Shown here: in pieces, positions 11,875-23,476 of the stretch
Layout: every line of letters starts with the position of its first letter
How positions within the stretch are numbered: position 1 is the stretch's first letter
Made by a program: the position numbers and the translations under genes
Notes under the pieces: generated by a model
Told to the model about the DNA's origin: nothing
The model's input: only the letters and a program-made list of their open reading frames with translations
Database searches by the model: none
From: Proteromonas lacertae
Taxonomy: Eukaryota > Sar > Bigyra > Opalinata > Proteromonadidae
NCBI GenBank assembly: GCA_002245135.1
Contig: NGBS01000305.1
Span: 124,001-188,000, forward strand
Direction: 5' to 3'
Length of the DNA: 64,000 bases

Positions 11875-13387
11875 TCAATTCTTTGTTGATTTTCTTCCTA
11901 CTTTTGGTATTGATTCTTCATCAACCATTTTCACTTCTAATCCTTTCACTTTCTTCAACATTCCTTTCACTTCATTCTCTAAATTTGGCACTTTTTCATC
12001 TTTCACTACACTTATTACACATTTCTCTAATTTCAGTAAATTCAATTTACTCAACTCTTCCACACTTTCTTTATCTAAACAACTTCCATTCATATTAATT
12101 ACTTTCAAACTCTTCATATCTTTCAATTTAGAGATTATATAAACACAACCATCTTCATTTATCACATTATTCTCTAAATTGATTTCTTCTAAATTTGGCA
12201 TTTTTTGTAACATTAATAATAACAAATTACAGGAATAATAATTCAAATTGTTATTATTCAACGTAAATTTCTTGATTTCTTTATTTTTCTCATTCAGAAT
12301 TTTCATATATAATTCCTGCAATTGTAATGAGTTCAATTTTGATAATATCTCAATCTCTACTGGTTTAGCGTATTTCACTTGTTTTGATAGTAAATTTATA
12401 AAAATATGATATTGATTAGTGGTGAAATTATTTCTATTGCTATTCTTTTTATCTCCTACTACTTCTACTGGATTGATTTTTATTACTTTCTTACTACTAT
12501 ATCCATTGATAATTTCATCTAATCTGTCATTCTTAGTTGTTGCTTTTATTGAACTTCCAACTATATGAATAATTGGCTTTTTGATATTATTTTCTTTTTC
12601 AATCAACTCAATTCTTTTACTACGATTTGTTACACACAACATGTTAGTGATTAATTTTTGAGTATTTTCATCAATATTGCTATTTATTGTAGGCAGCATT
12701 TCTGGTCGATTTTCATATAAACACATCTCATATACATTATTAAATGGTTTGTAATGGTTAAATAACTCAAATCCGATTATTCCTACACTGAAATAACTTG
12801 ATAATTTATTCTCTTTTAATAAGTTGTTTTTACTGTTATTTAGTAATTCTGGAGCTGTATAAGTACTACGATTTACATCTAATACGTTCAATGTTTGAGA
12901 TATTAACTTGGGAGTGATGGTTTCTTTGATTCTTAACTCATTATCTTCGTTTACTAAAATATCACTTGATGTAAGTGTTGGAAAGATTCCATTAGAATGA
13001 AGGTATTTTACACCATCCAATATTTGATAGAACCAGTGTAAAGCTAGGTCATTTCCGTATGTTTTGTTAGAAACAATTATATCAGATAATTTCTTGTTGT
13101 ATGGGTAATAATCTGATTTTACTACTGTATTCTTTGAGAATTGGAAGATATCATCCACCTTGACAAGATTTGGATGATTTAATTTCTTATAATTCTCAAT
13201 CTATTGCTTTATATTAACAAATAAGAATTAATACTTCGGTTTGAGCAGTTTCAAATACTTTTGGAGCAATCATTCGTGGATATATGTTCTTAATCACTTT
13301 GAACGTGTTGGTCTTCACATCAAGAGCAGCAAATGTATCACCAAATCTACTGGCACCAATTTTAAATCCTCTGACCAAGTCTTGCAT
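11875..13387 (-). CDS. Pseudokinase with C-terminal leucine-rich repeats
   Basis: Two exons: ATG at 13387, a short intron near 13200, and a stop at 11875. The N-terminal 260 residues are a protein-kinase fold. There is a glycine-loop-like start (GFKIGASRFGDTFAAL) and a beta-3 lysine in FKVIKNIYP. In the place of the catalytic HRD loop stands LHSNGIFPTLTSSDILVN, so the aspartate is lost, and the DFG position reads RIKE. It is therefore predicted to be catalytically dead. A linker is followed by leucine-rich repeats (LQELYMKILNEKNKEIKKFT, MPNLEEINLENN, MKSLKVINMNGS). Such proteins usually serve as scaffolds or regulators. It lies convergent with the giant EGF gene (about 155 bp between stops). 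I cannot name an orthologue. Confidence 0.75.
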
Positions 13388-13471
13388 GAGATATCAAATT
13401 ATGGCGGTTTTATTTTGTGAGATTTATTTTTGAATATAAGATGAAAACAAGAAATCTAACAAATACAAAAA

Positions 13472-16018
13472 TTATTGTAATAGATTACATTTGCAACGAC
13501 AAGTGCCAATAGGGCATTCATTGTGGTTACTGAACCAACTTAGAATATGATCAGCATGTCCTCCATGTCTACACTCCTGACACCAATACCACAATTCACT
13601 ATCCTCTCCAGATTGATTATTCTTCAATATAAGATTCTTTTCACAAATTGAGCATTCTGGAAGGATAGTTCCACATGTTTTACAACTTGAAGATTGATTT
13701 GCTCTTCCTCTACTGATTTCTAATGGAGCTCCACATGAAAAACATAGAATTTGTCTATAATTAATAATAAATGTAAATATACACTAAATCTGTTGCTTTC
13801 ATTGGAGAAGTTCTTCTTCTATCCCTATAAAATGCAGTTCTCTCATACCAATAACCCATACTATCCAAAATATCTTCATATTCTTCAATGAATGAAGCTA
13901 ATTGTCTATTATATTCATATTGACAAGATATCAAAGCAACTGTCTGTATATCATTTGTTTTATCTAAATATTCCTGCAAATAACTAATAGTTTCATTATT
14001 TAAACCATTCAGAATCAAATACATTACACTTTTTTCTTCATATAAAGTTGTACTGGTTGTTTGAAAATATTCTTTTATATTATTTGTGTCTAACAATAAA
14101 CAAGCTAATGCCAATTTATCTGTAATAGGAATATCCTACAAAATGAATGAATAATAAAAATAATTTTTAATATTATACAATTCCATCAAATAGTTTGTTA
14201 AAAATTGTCAAATCTAATGACTTTACATTATGTGCTTTTAATAGTAATAAATCGACAATCCATTTCATATATGGTAATTCATCTAAAATGGAAGAATATA
14301 TTTGTTTGAATAATTTAACAGATTCTGACGTTATTGAAGGAAGAAGAATAGCGAATGAATTATAAAATGATTTGTATTCTAATTATTAAAAGATATAGTA
14401 TACTTTCAGTATTATTTGATAATATAATTGGAATAATTTCATCATATGTGATATTATCACTAAAATATGTATATACAATTGTTCTAGAAAACTATTTCAA
14501 ATAAATAATAATTACAAAAAAATATACTGAAAGATTTTCATCAACAAATAAATGACTATAATCTTTCCAATGAAATAGTTTCAATAAAGTTTGTCTTTTA
14601 TTGCTGAAATAATGTGGATATAATGAATCTGTTAATGTACAACTTGTTTCTTCATTTACTATTTGCATTATTCCATTATTCATATATTCCTTTGGAACTA
14701 TTTATTATTTTAAAATAAAATATTTATAAAAATATGAAAATTAATACTGAAAAAATCACTGGAAGTGTTATAATTACCGATTGATTGCACAATTGTCCAG
14801 AAAAATAACAGTTCATTCTTTGGCTCATATTTTCTAAAGTATTGAACACAAGATTCAATCTATAAAAAAAACATATAAATATATAAATATATAATAAATA
14901 TATACATCACATTTATAATATTTTGGATCTCTTATTGGATTATTAATTACATCTTCAATTATAGTCATCTGATTATTATCTGTAAAATATGTAAAAGTAT
15001 TATTTGGTGAAGCAATAAAATGATTATTTGGTAATATATTTATTTTTATCAATTCTTTACTTTCATTCAAAGTAATTCCTTCATATTTATTACTTTTTGG
15101 TAATAGATTAAATCCAATATAATTATATTTCTTATCAGATTTAAACCATGGATCATCAGATGGATATTGTGAATTATAAATTGAAATTAATTTTCTTTTC
15201 TTTATTGAATCATCATATAACATTTCAATATATATATTATTATTATTATCCCATATACCTTTACTATCATCAGGTATTTTACATTTGTCAGGTAATTTAT
15301 AGATAAACGATGGTTCTGATTGATTTCTAATATCCCATAACTTTATATAATTATTAGATAAACATAAAAACTGATTATTATCATTTGGATTTGTTGAAAT
15401 ATTAATTATATTGATTGATGGTATTGTGATATGAGATTGAGTTTCTGGTTCTCGTAGATCAATTTGTTTTATATTATTAACTATTCCTGCTAAGATTATA
15501 TTTGGATTTAACCATAAAGCTGTATTGACTGTTTCATTTAACAGATATTGAGATTTGATTTTAAAAATGGGTAAATCGTATAAAGATATTGATTTTGTAT
15601 TTCTTGATTTGTTATATCCACATACTAATTGAGGTGTTGCTACTTCTGATGGTGAAAATGACATTGTATTGATCTTCCTTACATCTATTATTTCAGATTG
15701 ATTTTGAAAACGATTTGTTTTTGTATTGAGTTGAAATATACTGATCTTTGATTGAGTTGAACTAATACAACCACATCCAAGATAATCTTTAAAATTGTAA
15801 GAGTGACAAAAGTTAAAACAACTCATTTGGTAACCTGCTTGAACATCAAATGCAGTAGTAAATTCCAATTTCCCTTTTTCACATTTATATATTCTAATTT
15901 AAACAATATAAGCAATTCTTTGGTATTTATACGAAAGAGCTGAATTATCTGTTTGTTGATTACTAATTCCAATAAAATTGTTATACAATGGATTAGTCTT
16001 AATAAGTGTTCTCAGCAT
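13472..16018 (-). CDS. MIOS: MIOS/Sea4-like GATOR2 (SEACAT) subunit: WD40 plus C-terminal zinc domain
   Basis: Starts at the ATG at 16018 (MLRTLIKTNPLYN). A 39-nt intron leads into the exon beginning YKCEKGKLEFTTAFD. The N-terminal half looks like a WD40 propeller (for example YIKLWDIRNQSEPSFIYKLP). The middle is helical and split by several tiny introns. The last exon has the diagnostic Cys/His-rich RING-like end: CFSCGAPLEISRG, CSICEKNLI, then WCQECRHGGHADHILSWF and CPIGTCRCKC, a close match to the C-terminus of MIOS. In other eukaryotes MIOS is part of GATOR2, which relays amino-acid status to TORC1 at the lysosome or vacuole. It is divergent with the SF-assemblin gene, with about 95 bp between starts. 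I did not verify every internal splice join. Confidence 0.85.
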
Positions 16019-16114
16019 TCTATGAGTATATCAAGAGAAAAGTGAAAAAGAGTAAAAGTGATAAAATTACATGTAATTATTACCACTTTTTACCTTAAAA
16101 AACGTTTATTTAAA

Positions 16115-16978
16115 ATGGAAGAAAAGAAGACACTTACTGAGAAACTAAACAACATTATGAACACCTTTGAACAGTTTCAAGGTGATATGGAAGTTGGAAC
16201 AAGAGTATACAACGATATTTATATAATACTTAGCAAAAAAGAGAATGGGATGAAAATAAAATAGCCACAATGAAAGAAGAAATGAGCAAATTAGAATCAA
16301 CAATAAATGCAGAAATAACTAAAAGAATAGAAATGAATAAATCAATAAAAACCGTATTCAATTAGTAATAATAATTAAAATAGAAATTAACAAATGAATT
16401 AGATTTAACAAGAGAAGAACTAATGGAAGCAATAGCAAATATGAGAAAATCTCTAGAAGACAAGGTTCAAGTTACATTAGATAGATTAAATCAAATAGAA
16501 AACGATTATCATGCAGATAGAGATCGATTAATGGCAGAAATAGCAGAAACAAATAGAAAATTAGTTGAGCAATTAAATGAATTCAAGAAGAAATTCGAAG
16601 AAGAACAAGAATATAGAAGAAAGCAAGAAGCAGCAATGAACGAAAGGTTAGCAGCACATGAACAATATGTAAAAGAAAGATTTGAAAGAGAAAAAGTATA
16701 ATATCTTTTCAATATATTTATTTTTATTGAAATAGTCTGAAAGAGAAAAGAAAATATCTGCTCTTTGGAACACATTGGATGCACATGCTAAAGGAAGAGC
16801 TAAAGCCGATTTACAGATGAATAGACTAATAACAGATGATATGGCTAAATTAAAGAATGATTTAACCTCTGAAACTCAATTGAGAGAAAATGAAGATGAT
16901 GAAATTGTGACTGCTATTCATAAATACACTGAGAAATTACAGTCTAGTTTGAAGATTATTAATTCTACAGACACATAA
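16115..16978 (+). CDS. SF-assemblin/beta-giardin family striated rootlet protein
   Basis: Four exons joined by introns of 29, 30 and about 40 nt. I take the ATG at 16115 (MEEKKTLTEKLNN) over an in-frame upstream ATG at 16058. The product is almost wholly coiled coil with the family's heptad-like pattern: GTRQKREWDENKIATMKEEM, then LESTINAEITKRIEMNKSI, TREELMEAIANMRKS and ALWNTLDAHAKG. SF-assemblins build the striated fibres tied to basal bodies. This supports a flagellated organism. Confidence 0.9.
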
Positions 16979-17006
16979 TTTTATATATTTATTTAAATTA
17001 TGTTTT

Positions 17007-17338
17007 TTAAATTACTTTATTAAACCAGTTTGGGAATTCATCTTTATTTTTCTTCGCACATTCCATACAGTATCTTTTTGTATAATATACACTGCATTCT
17101 GGTGATATACACACTGTTATATCACAATCTGAACATTTAGATCCTATGAAAATGTATTGATTCTTTTCTCCTTGTGATAATTCGGTCTCGTTATCTCGAA
17201 CATAATATCCAGGTTCATTATATCTACTGAATGAAAAAACAGATAATACGTTTTGAATGGAGTATTCATTTCATTAGTCGCATAGATAGTGCTTGGTATC
17301 ATAACACCACACATATGACATAAAAACTGTCCTGGCAT
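17007..17338 (-). CDS. CDPF1: CDPF1-like small cysteine-rich protein
   Basis: Two exons split by a 23-nt intron near 17245. The protein is about 100 residues. It begins MPGQFLCHMCGVMIPS, and the second exon reads YIFIGSKCSDCDITVCISPE, then CSVYYTKRYCMECAKKNKDE. The C-x-x-C pairs, the G-S-K-C-S-x-C block, the V-C-x-x-P-E-C-S-x-x-Y-x-K-R-x-C block and the length match cysteine-rich DPF-motif protein 1. The DPF tripeptide itself is replaced (VRDNETEL occurs in its place). The family's function is poorly known; it probably binds zinc. Confidence 0.8.
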
Positions 17339-17433
17339 TATGAAAAACTAAATAATTCAAAATTGATTTGAAAAAAAACGAATATATATTCAATAAATGT
17401 CTAAAACATCAAAAACATCAAATAAAATAGTAA

Positions 17434-19444
17434 CTAATAACCTAAAAGATCATTTAATGCAGTTTTACCATCACCTGTCTGTCCTTCAGGTGGTTTCCAA
17501 TCCTCTTCATCAATTGCTATTTTCTTCTTCTTCTTTTCACTCTCTTCCTTTTCTTGCTCTTTTTCTGATAATTCTTGTAGTACTGGATTTACTAATCTTT
17601 TTGTAGCATTTGATTTTGTTGTTGAAGTTGTTTTTGAAGTTGATTTATTCGATTTCGGTATAGAAGGTGGTGGAGGCATTAATTTAACTGAATTACCATT
17701 ATTAGTACCATCTTTATTTAAATCACTCTCATTAAAAGCAGGAGGAGGCATTTTCATTTTGAATGAAGTAGCTTTTGGACTGTTGTTGGTGTTGTAATTG
17801 TTGTTGTAATGGTTTTGCAGATTGAGAAGATGATATAGATGGAAGTGGATGGTAGTGGTGGTTTCATTTTAAATGAATTTTTATTATTTTTATTATTATT
17901 TGAATCATTACCACCACTCATTATACTCATAAAATTAGGATTATTCAAATTCTCTTTCAATTTCTCAGTTTCTTTTAAGACTTCCTTTGGAATAATTTCA
18001 TCATCACTTTTATTATTATCTCCACTATTAGAGAAATCAACGGTGCTAATTATCACTTTCAACATCTTATAATATTTGTCTTGTTCTTTGACAATTTCAT
18101 TCAATTGATTTTCTAACTTTTTCTTTTCATTTTGATGTAATTTACTAACACTATTTGACATGTATGCATCTAATGGATCAAATGAATTTGATTTGTCGCT
18201 ATTATTATTATTATCATAATTGTATTTACAGCTATCTGTTCTTCAAGATCAATTTCTTTAATCTTTCTTTTAATTGTCATAATCTCTTTATTCAAATCTT
18301 TCAATTTTATAGATATTGTCTTTTCATTCAATATTTCTTTATTTTCATTCATTTTTTGTTTCTTTTTCTTTTCCTTTAATGTTCTATCAAAATATTCATC
18401 TTCATCATCAAACTCATCGTTATAATATTCTGAAGATATTTCATCTTTTTGAGTTGTTTTTTCTTCATCATTTAATTTTTCGATTTCTTCCTGAACTTTG
18501 GATATTTGCTCCTGTAGAGTTTCTAACATTTTTTCATCTTTTTCTATTGATCTTTTTTGTCTATCAGATATATCTTCAAATCCAAATTCACTTTGTTTAT
18601 TCAATTTTGCTATTCTTTCTTCGATTTTTCCTTTTCGTTTTTCTAATTGTTCCAGTCTTTGGATATAATTCCTGCTGTTGTTTTGATAATAAATCTTGAT
18701 TCACTTTATCTTTTGATGATGATTTTGAATTATCTGATCCTTCTATTTCTTCTTCTTCTTCTTCTCCTTCATCAACAATGTGATATACTTTTTTATATTT
18801 TGATAAATTCTTTAATACATCTTCATCTGTTCCTGTTAATGACTTTTTAATTCTCTATTTATATAAATACAAATATAAATATAAAATATATACAGTTAAT
18901 TCTCTTCTTGCTTCTTCATCTTCTAATCCCTTCTTCTTCAATTCTTCAAATTCTTTAAGTCGTTGTTTCTCTCTTTCTTTTGCTTCTGCTCTAAATTTCC
19001 TCAAATTCTCACTATCGTATTCTTCTGGTTTTAATTCTTCTGGACCATTTAAGACGTATAATCTGGTAGATTCTGCAAATTTTATTACATCTCCTACATG
19101 TAATGTGTGGAATTTGTTTTTAGGAATTGATTGTTTGTTGACTTTTGTTCCATGTGTACTTCCCAGATCAATTAGTGCAACTGTATCGTTTTTACCAAAC
19201 TGTATTATTGCATGTTGTCTTGAAATTGAAGGATGTTCTAAAACAATATCACACATTGGTTCTTTTCTTCCTATTCAAATGTATATGACAATTTAAAAAT
19301 ACCTAAAATGTAATGATCCTGTGTAGTTAAATCAATATTCTTGATTATCACACCATTTTTCAACACATCCAAATTGAAATTGTGTTGTGGTACCTCTGCC
19401 CATTCTGGAATTTTATAAGATTCACACACTTTGGAATTTGACAT
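17434..19444 (-). CDS. SLC4A1AP: Kanadaptin (SLC4A1AP)-like FHA protein, frame interrupted several times
   Basis: The ATG at 19444 opens MSNSKVCESYKIPEWAEVP. After a 32-nt intron comes a full FHA domain: LGRKEPMCDIVLEHPSISRQ, then HAIIQFG, DLGSTHGTKVNKQSIPK, HVGDVIKFAESTRLYVLNGP and EELKPEE. This run is typical of kanadaptin. Coiled-coil and acidic segments follow (YFDRTLKEKKKKQ). The C-terminal part is proline- and lysine-rich (KMPPPAF) and ends LNDLLGY. Reading it as one protein needs single-base frame changes near 18680, 18215, 17850 and 17785, where no GT-AG intron fits. Either the consensus carries indels or the gene is decaying. Its start is only about 83 bp from that of H2B on the other strand. 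Kanadaptin relatives are nuclear RNA-linked FHA proteins. Confidence 0.75.
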
Positions 19445-19527
19445 TTCAAAAAAATAAGTGAAAATGGGTGATTCTTTTTGGTAAAATTTTTGAAAACCAA
19501 ACTTTATAAAATCACTCTATAAATCAA

Positions 19528-19912
19528 ATGGCAAAGAGTCCAACTCCTTCAAGGAATGCAAAAAAGAGAGTTACTAAAATTATTACTCCTGCTAATAAAT
19601 TGGTTCAAAATGGTGTGAGTTTTCACAAATCAATCTATAAAACATTAAAATATCTTCACCAGGATCTTACAATGAGTAAGGACTCTGTAGAATATTTAAA
19701 TACAATCATTAACGCTTTAGTAAATCGTTTCTGTGTTGAATCAACCAAAATATGTAAAAGAAACCATTCAGATAAAGTCAATGCTGAAATTATTCAAACT
19801 GCAACAAAACTATTGTTAAATGGAAGTTTAACTAATTATGCTATGAAATGCTGGAATAAAAGGTGTTGCTAGGTTTAGTAAAATGGAACAACAATCTCGT
19901 ACTAAAGAATAA
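19528..19912 (+). CDS. H2B: Histone H2B, divergent, with one frame jump near the C-terminus
   Basis: Single exon. MAKSPTPSRNAKKRVTKI is a short basic tail. The histone fold follows: SFHKSIYKTLKYLHQD, LNTIINALVNRFCVESTKIC, SDKVNAEIIQTATKLLLNGS, aligning end to end with H2B. Reading on without change gives KCWNKRCC and a stop at 19872. If one T near 19849 is skipped, the frame continues as AMKAGIKGVARFSKM and stops at 19912, which is the normal H2B alpha-C helix (compare H-A-V-S-E-G-T-K-A-V-T-K). The extra base is thus either an error in the consensus or a mutation in this copy. The core is unusually divergent (a cysteine in VNRFCVES), so it could be a variant H2B. It is divergent with kanadaptin. 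Confidence 0.85.
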
Positions 19913-20033
19913 TGTGTAATTTATATCTTGTATTATTGTAATTTGTTGTTAATACACCTAAATAAACACATAATTAAATAATATATATAAATTACAAAAA
20001 AAATTCACATCCATTATTATCTTATTATTCTTT

Positions 20034-21101
20034 TTACCTTCTTCTAGCAGCAATATTAATTCTAGTTAAAGCAATAGAAGGACATGGTTTTGTTAAAGGT
20101 ATTCCAGGTGTCTTCCACGCTGTTTCTATCTTTTTACCTGGTGGTAATGGCTTAGTAACACCACTGAAATGTTCTGGATAATGACTTAAGCCTATATCAG
20201 GATATCCGTTATTACCTTTCTTTGGTGGATGGCTAGTGTACCAAGGACCAAATCTAGGCTCTACTTTTGGTGGAGCAGGTTTGGGTTTAAAATCCGATTT
20301 ATAACCATAAGTATCTGGTATAGATGAAAATGTTTCTTTCCATTTGTGTGATGTTTTAGTATAAAATGGTCCACCTATAATTTCACCTCCTATACCTCTA
20401 CAACTTGATTCTTTAGTCATTGGGTCAGGTAAGTGTTCTGGATAAGGAGATAAACCTATTTGTGCATAACCAAATCCTCCTTTCTTTGGAGGGTTGGTCT
20501 TTGGGATTTGGAAGTGTCACTGGAGGATCATCGTGCAAATTTTTTAATCTCTGTGATTCTGAATTGAGTTTTGTTTCTCTCAATGTTTTTATTACATCAT
20601 TTGGTGCATCAGCATCTGCTACTAATAAGAACACATCTTTTTCTGGCAATCTTGTAACTCCTGATGGTTCCCACTCTTTCGGATGTTCTAGAGTTTTTGT
20701 GCCAGCATCTAATTCTTTCTTACGCTGTTTTAGAGCAGCTGTAACATCTGCATATTTACAATCTACAAAAGTTGGTTTAGGTTGACTGAATAAACCATCT
20801 CTTCCACTCTTTTCATGAGCAGTGGCAAATTGTGTACCATTATATCTTGGATTTTTCAAGTCTAATGAGTAAAATACAATAATATACTCAAAATATCAGG
20901 ATCTTCATATGGATCAGAAATACATAATGGAGGCGTGCCTTCTATCAAACCATATTCGTGTAATCTATCTCTAGTAGACTCTTCAAAATATTTCTTTCTT
21001 TTGGCTTCAATATCATTGGGATCATGCAATGGAGAGTATAAACGAGTTTGAGTTTCTAGTTTTTCATCCTTTTTTGTCTTTGTTCCGCTTGGCGATGACA
21101 T
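20034..21101 (-). CDS. Putative CFAP96/DUF4586-like ciliary protein
   Basis: ATG at 21101 (MSSPSGTKTKKDEKLETQ), one 26-nt intron near 20870, then a long exon to 20034. Blocks NLKNPRYNGTQFATAHEK and GRDGLFSQPKPTFV are followed by two copies of a motif, NPPKKGGFGYAQIGLSPYPE and HPPKKGNNGYPDIGLSHYPE. This resembles the GKKGTGYGY...IG motif of CFAP96 (C4orf47), a microtubule inner protein candidate. The repeats also hold K-P-x-P and G-G-P-F-Y-T pieces. The first motif copy is reached only by a +1 shift near 20500, so the frame is broken once. The family call is tentative; a cilium role is inferred. Confidence 0.5.
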
Positions 21102-21546
21102 ATTAGAAAAAAAACAGTTTTATAAAACGGAAATCTGGTCGCGAAAACTCGCACCAAAAATTTAAAAAGCTTTATACTTGAGCTATTTCGATATTGTCCA
21201 TTATAAAAATAAAGTAATTCTATAAATAGATACCCTATAGCATAGGAATATTAGTATGAATAGTGTCAGTCAGCATTATTTATGTTTTTCGTAATTAATA
21301 GTTACTATCAGATATGTGGAAAGATAATTATTTGAAATTTAAAAGAAAATCAACTAATGTACTCTATTTATTGATTTCTCTAATTTACAGTATTTGTATA
21401 TTAATATTCTTAGTAATCATGGATTGATTGCACATAGATATTTTTATATTATTATTAAACTAAAATATTATACACAGAATAAGAAAATACACTTTTTAAA
21501 AATTTTAGGGTGTTTTTTCGCTGAAAACGATTAATTATTCATTTTT
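21102..21546. other. Intergenic between divergent genes, 445 bp
   Basis: AT-rich spacer between the starts of the CFAP96-like gene and the CMGC kinase gene. It holds no ORF or RNA gene that I can see and is the likely shared promoter region. Confidence 0.55.
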
Positions 21547-23344
21547 ATGAATGATGAGGAACTCAAACATTTTTGTCTTCCGAATTCCACAAAAATGAAT
21601 AACTACTTGACAGTATCAATCGTTGGTGAAACACCTTCATCGTATTCGTTTTTTTGTAGATTTCTCTTCTAGAATTATTTATTTAGCTCAAGACCCTGTT
21701 TCACAAAAGAAATTGGCAATTAAGCAAATAAAAGATGGAGAGAATAGAGTAAATCTATCACATTATCTAATTTCTCAGTTTTCAAGCAAAGCACTTCATG
21801 AAATATCTACTTTACTGAAAATTCAACGTCTCAATGTTCCATCAGTTATACATTTAGAAAATATCACTGTAAAAAAAGGTGAGAATATAAATAGATTCTT
21901 ATCTTTATTTCTATCTTTTCTTACAATGGTATAACATCTATTGCATAATACTTTATTATTTCTCTCTTTCTCTTTCTCTTTCTCTTATAACTCTAATTAT
22001 AATTATATTTTTAACATTTATAAGACAATCAAGGAATAAATCAAATAGCAATAGTTATGGATTATATATCTTTTTTTAATATATATTATAAAGTCAACAG
22101 TTATCAATCCTTAATTCAATTCACTATCCATATGATTTAACCAGTTTAATTCATGAAATAAGAAGTAAAAATCCAAAATCATTTGTAATAATTAACAACA
22201 ACAATAATAATAATAAAACAAACACTAATTCGTCAATAAAATCAACCACATCTTCAACACAATTTTCTGTATTAAATTCACCAAAACAACAACAACAACA
22301 ACAACAACAACCTCCATCACTTCCTTCTTCACCTACACTTCAACCATTATCAATAAACACAACGCTTCTACTACTAACAGAATCACAAAAACGATTTATA
22401 ATTTATAAGTTATTTTTAGCACTACAACAACTACATGCAAATGAATTAATACATGGTGATATAAAACGTATATTCATTTATTCTATTTATAATAATATAG
22501 CGAGTAATATTTTGCTGGATAAAGATGGAAATCCTTATCTTACTGACTTTGGCAATACATTTAAACAAAATCGAAGATATTATTTACCGCTTTATACTCA
22601 ATGGTACAGACCTCCAGAGATATTAAGAAATGAAATAATTAGAATGCAAATCAAACAAAATAAAGAAAAACATATAGTAATATCAAAAGAGGAAAGTGAA
22701 AGAATGTTGAAGAATTATATTAAACCAACTACTTATTGTGATTGTTGGTCAATTGGGTATATATATATATATATATTATTATATAATTATTATATAGTGT
22801 AACAATTGCTGAACTTTATACTGGTAAAACATTATTTCCATGTACAGCAAAAGAGAATAGATCACAAGCACAATATAAATATATAACTGAAATCTTAGGA
22901 AAACATATCATTTTTAACTTGCATATTTATAAATATATATATATTTATGTATATTTGAATTATATTTCTTTAATTTTAATTGTAACTATATCAAAGAATG
23001 GAGATTACAATTGGTCTAATATTAATAAATTCTTTGATGATATTAAACGAATGCCAAATGATGCAAAACAATTGATAAAATCACTTTTACACTTTAATCC
23101 AGCAAAAAGAGCTTCTATCACGCAATGTTTAAATTTTGAGTTTTTTACGAATGTAAAGCTGATGGATTTATCTTCACTGTTAAGTCAGATTCGTCCTTTA
23201 CATGAATATCAAATTAAATTAGAAAAGCTTATTCAACAGCAACAGAAGAATAATAAAATGATGAAAATAGAAAGTGTTAAAAGAAAGAATAGTATTGATA
23301 GCAGTAATAGTCATAATCATAAACATTTTAAATCAAATTCGTGA
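21547..23344 (+). CDS. CMGC-type protein kinase (CDK-like), active-site residues present
   Basis: ATG at 21547 (MNDEELKHFCLPNS). A 31-nt intron joins GETPSS to IIYLAQDPVSQKKLAIKQI, which carries the beta-3 lysine. After further short introns an insertion rich in N, Q, S and P (about 22185-22375, with a CAA run near 22285) splits the N and C lobes. A 33-nt intron completes HGDIKPSNILLDKDGN with the catalytic aspartate. TDFGNTF is the DFG motif, and YTQWYRPPEILR is the activation-loop end typical of CMGC kinases, followed by a charged insertion. Then comes CDCWSIGVTIAELYTGKTLF, with the join across a 46-nt AT-rich intron. The last exon, LLHFNPAKRASITQCL, closes the fold, with a basic tail. An active kinase is predicted; the subfamily is uncertain. 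The splice in the 22900-22990 region was not settled. Confidence 0.8.
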
Positions 23345-23476
23345 TAATTAAAATCTGTAATATAATAATAATAATAATAATAAATATGTGATTAACTTAT
23401 TCATTTTATGTTGTTTTTCTTTTTTTCTTATAAAAATACAAAAATACAAATTATAATTAAATATATTATATATCCT

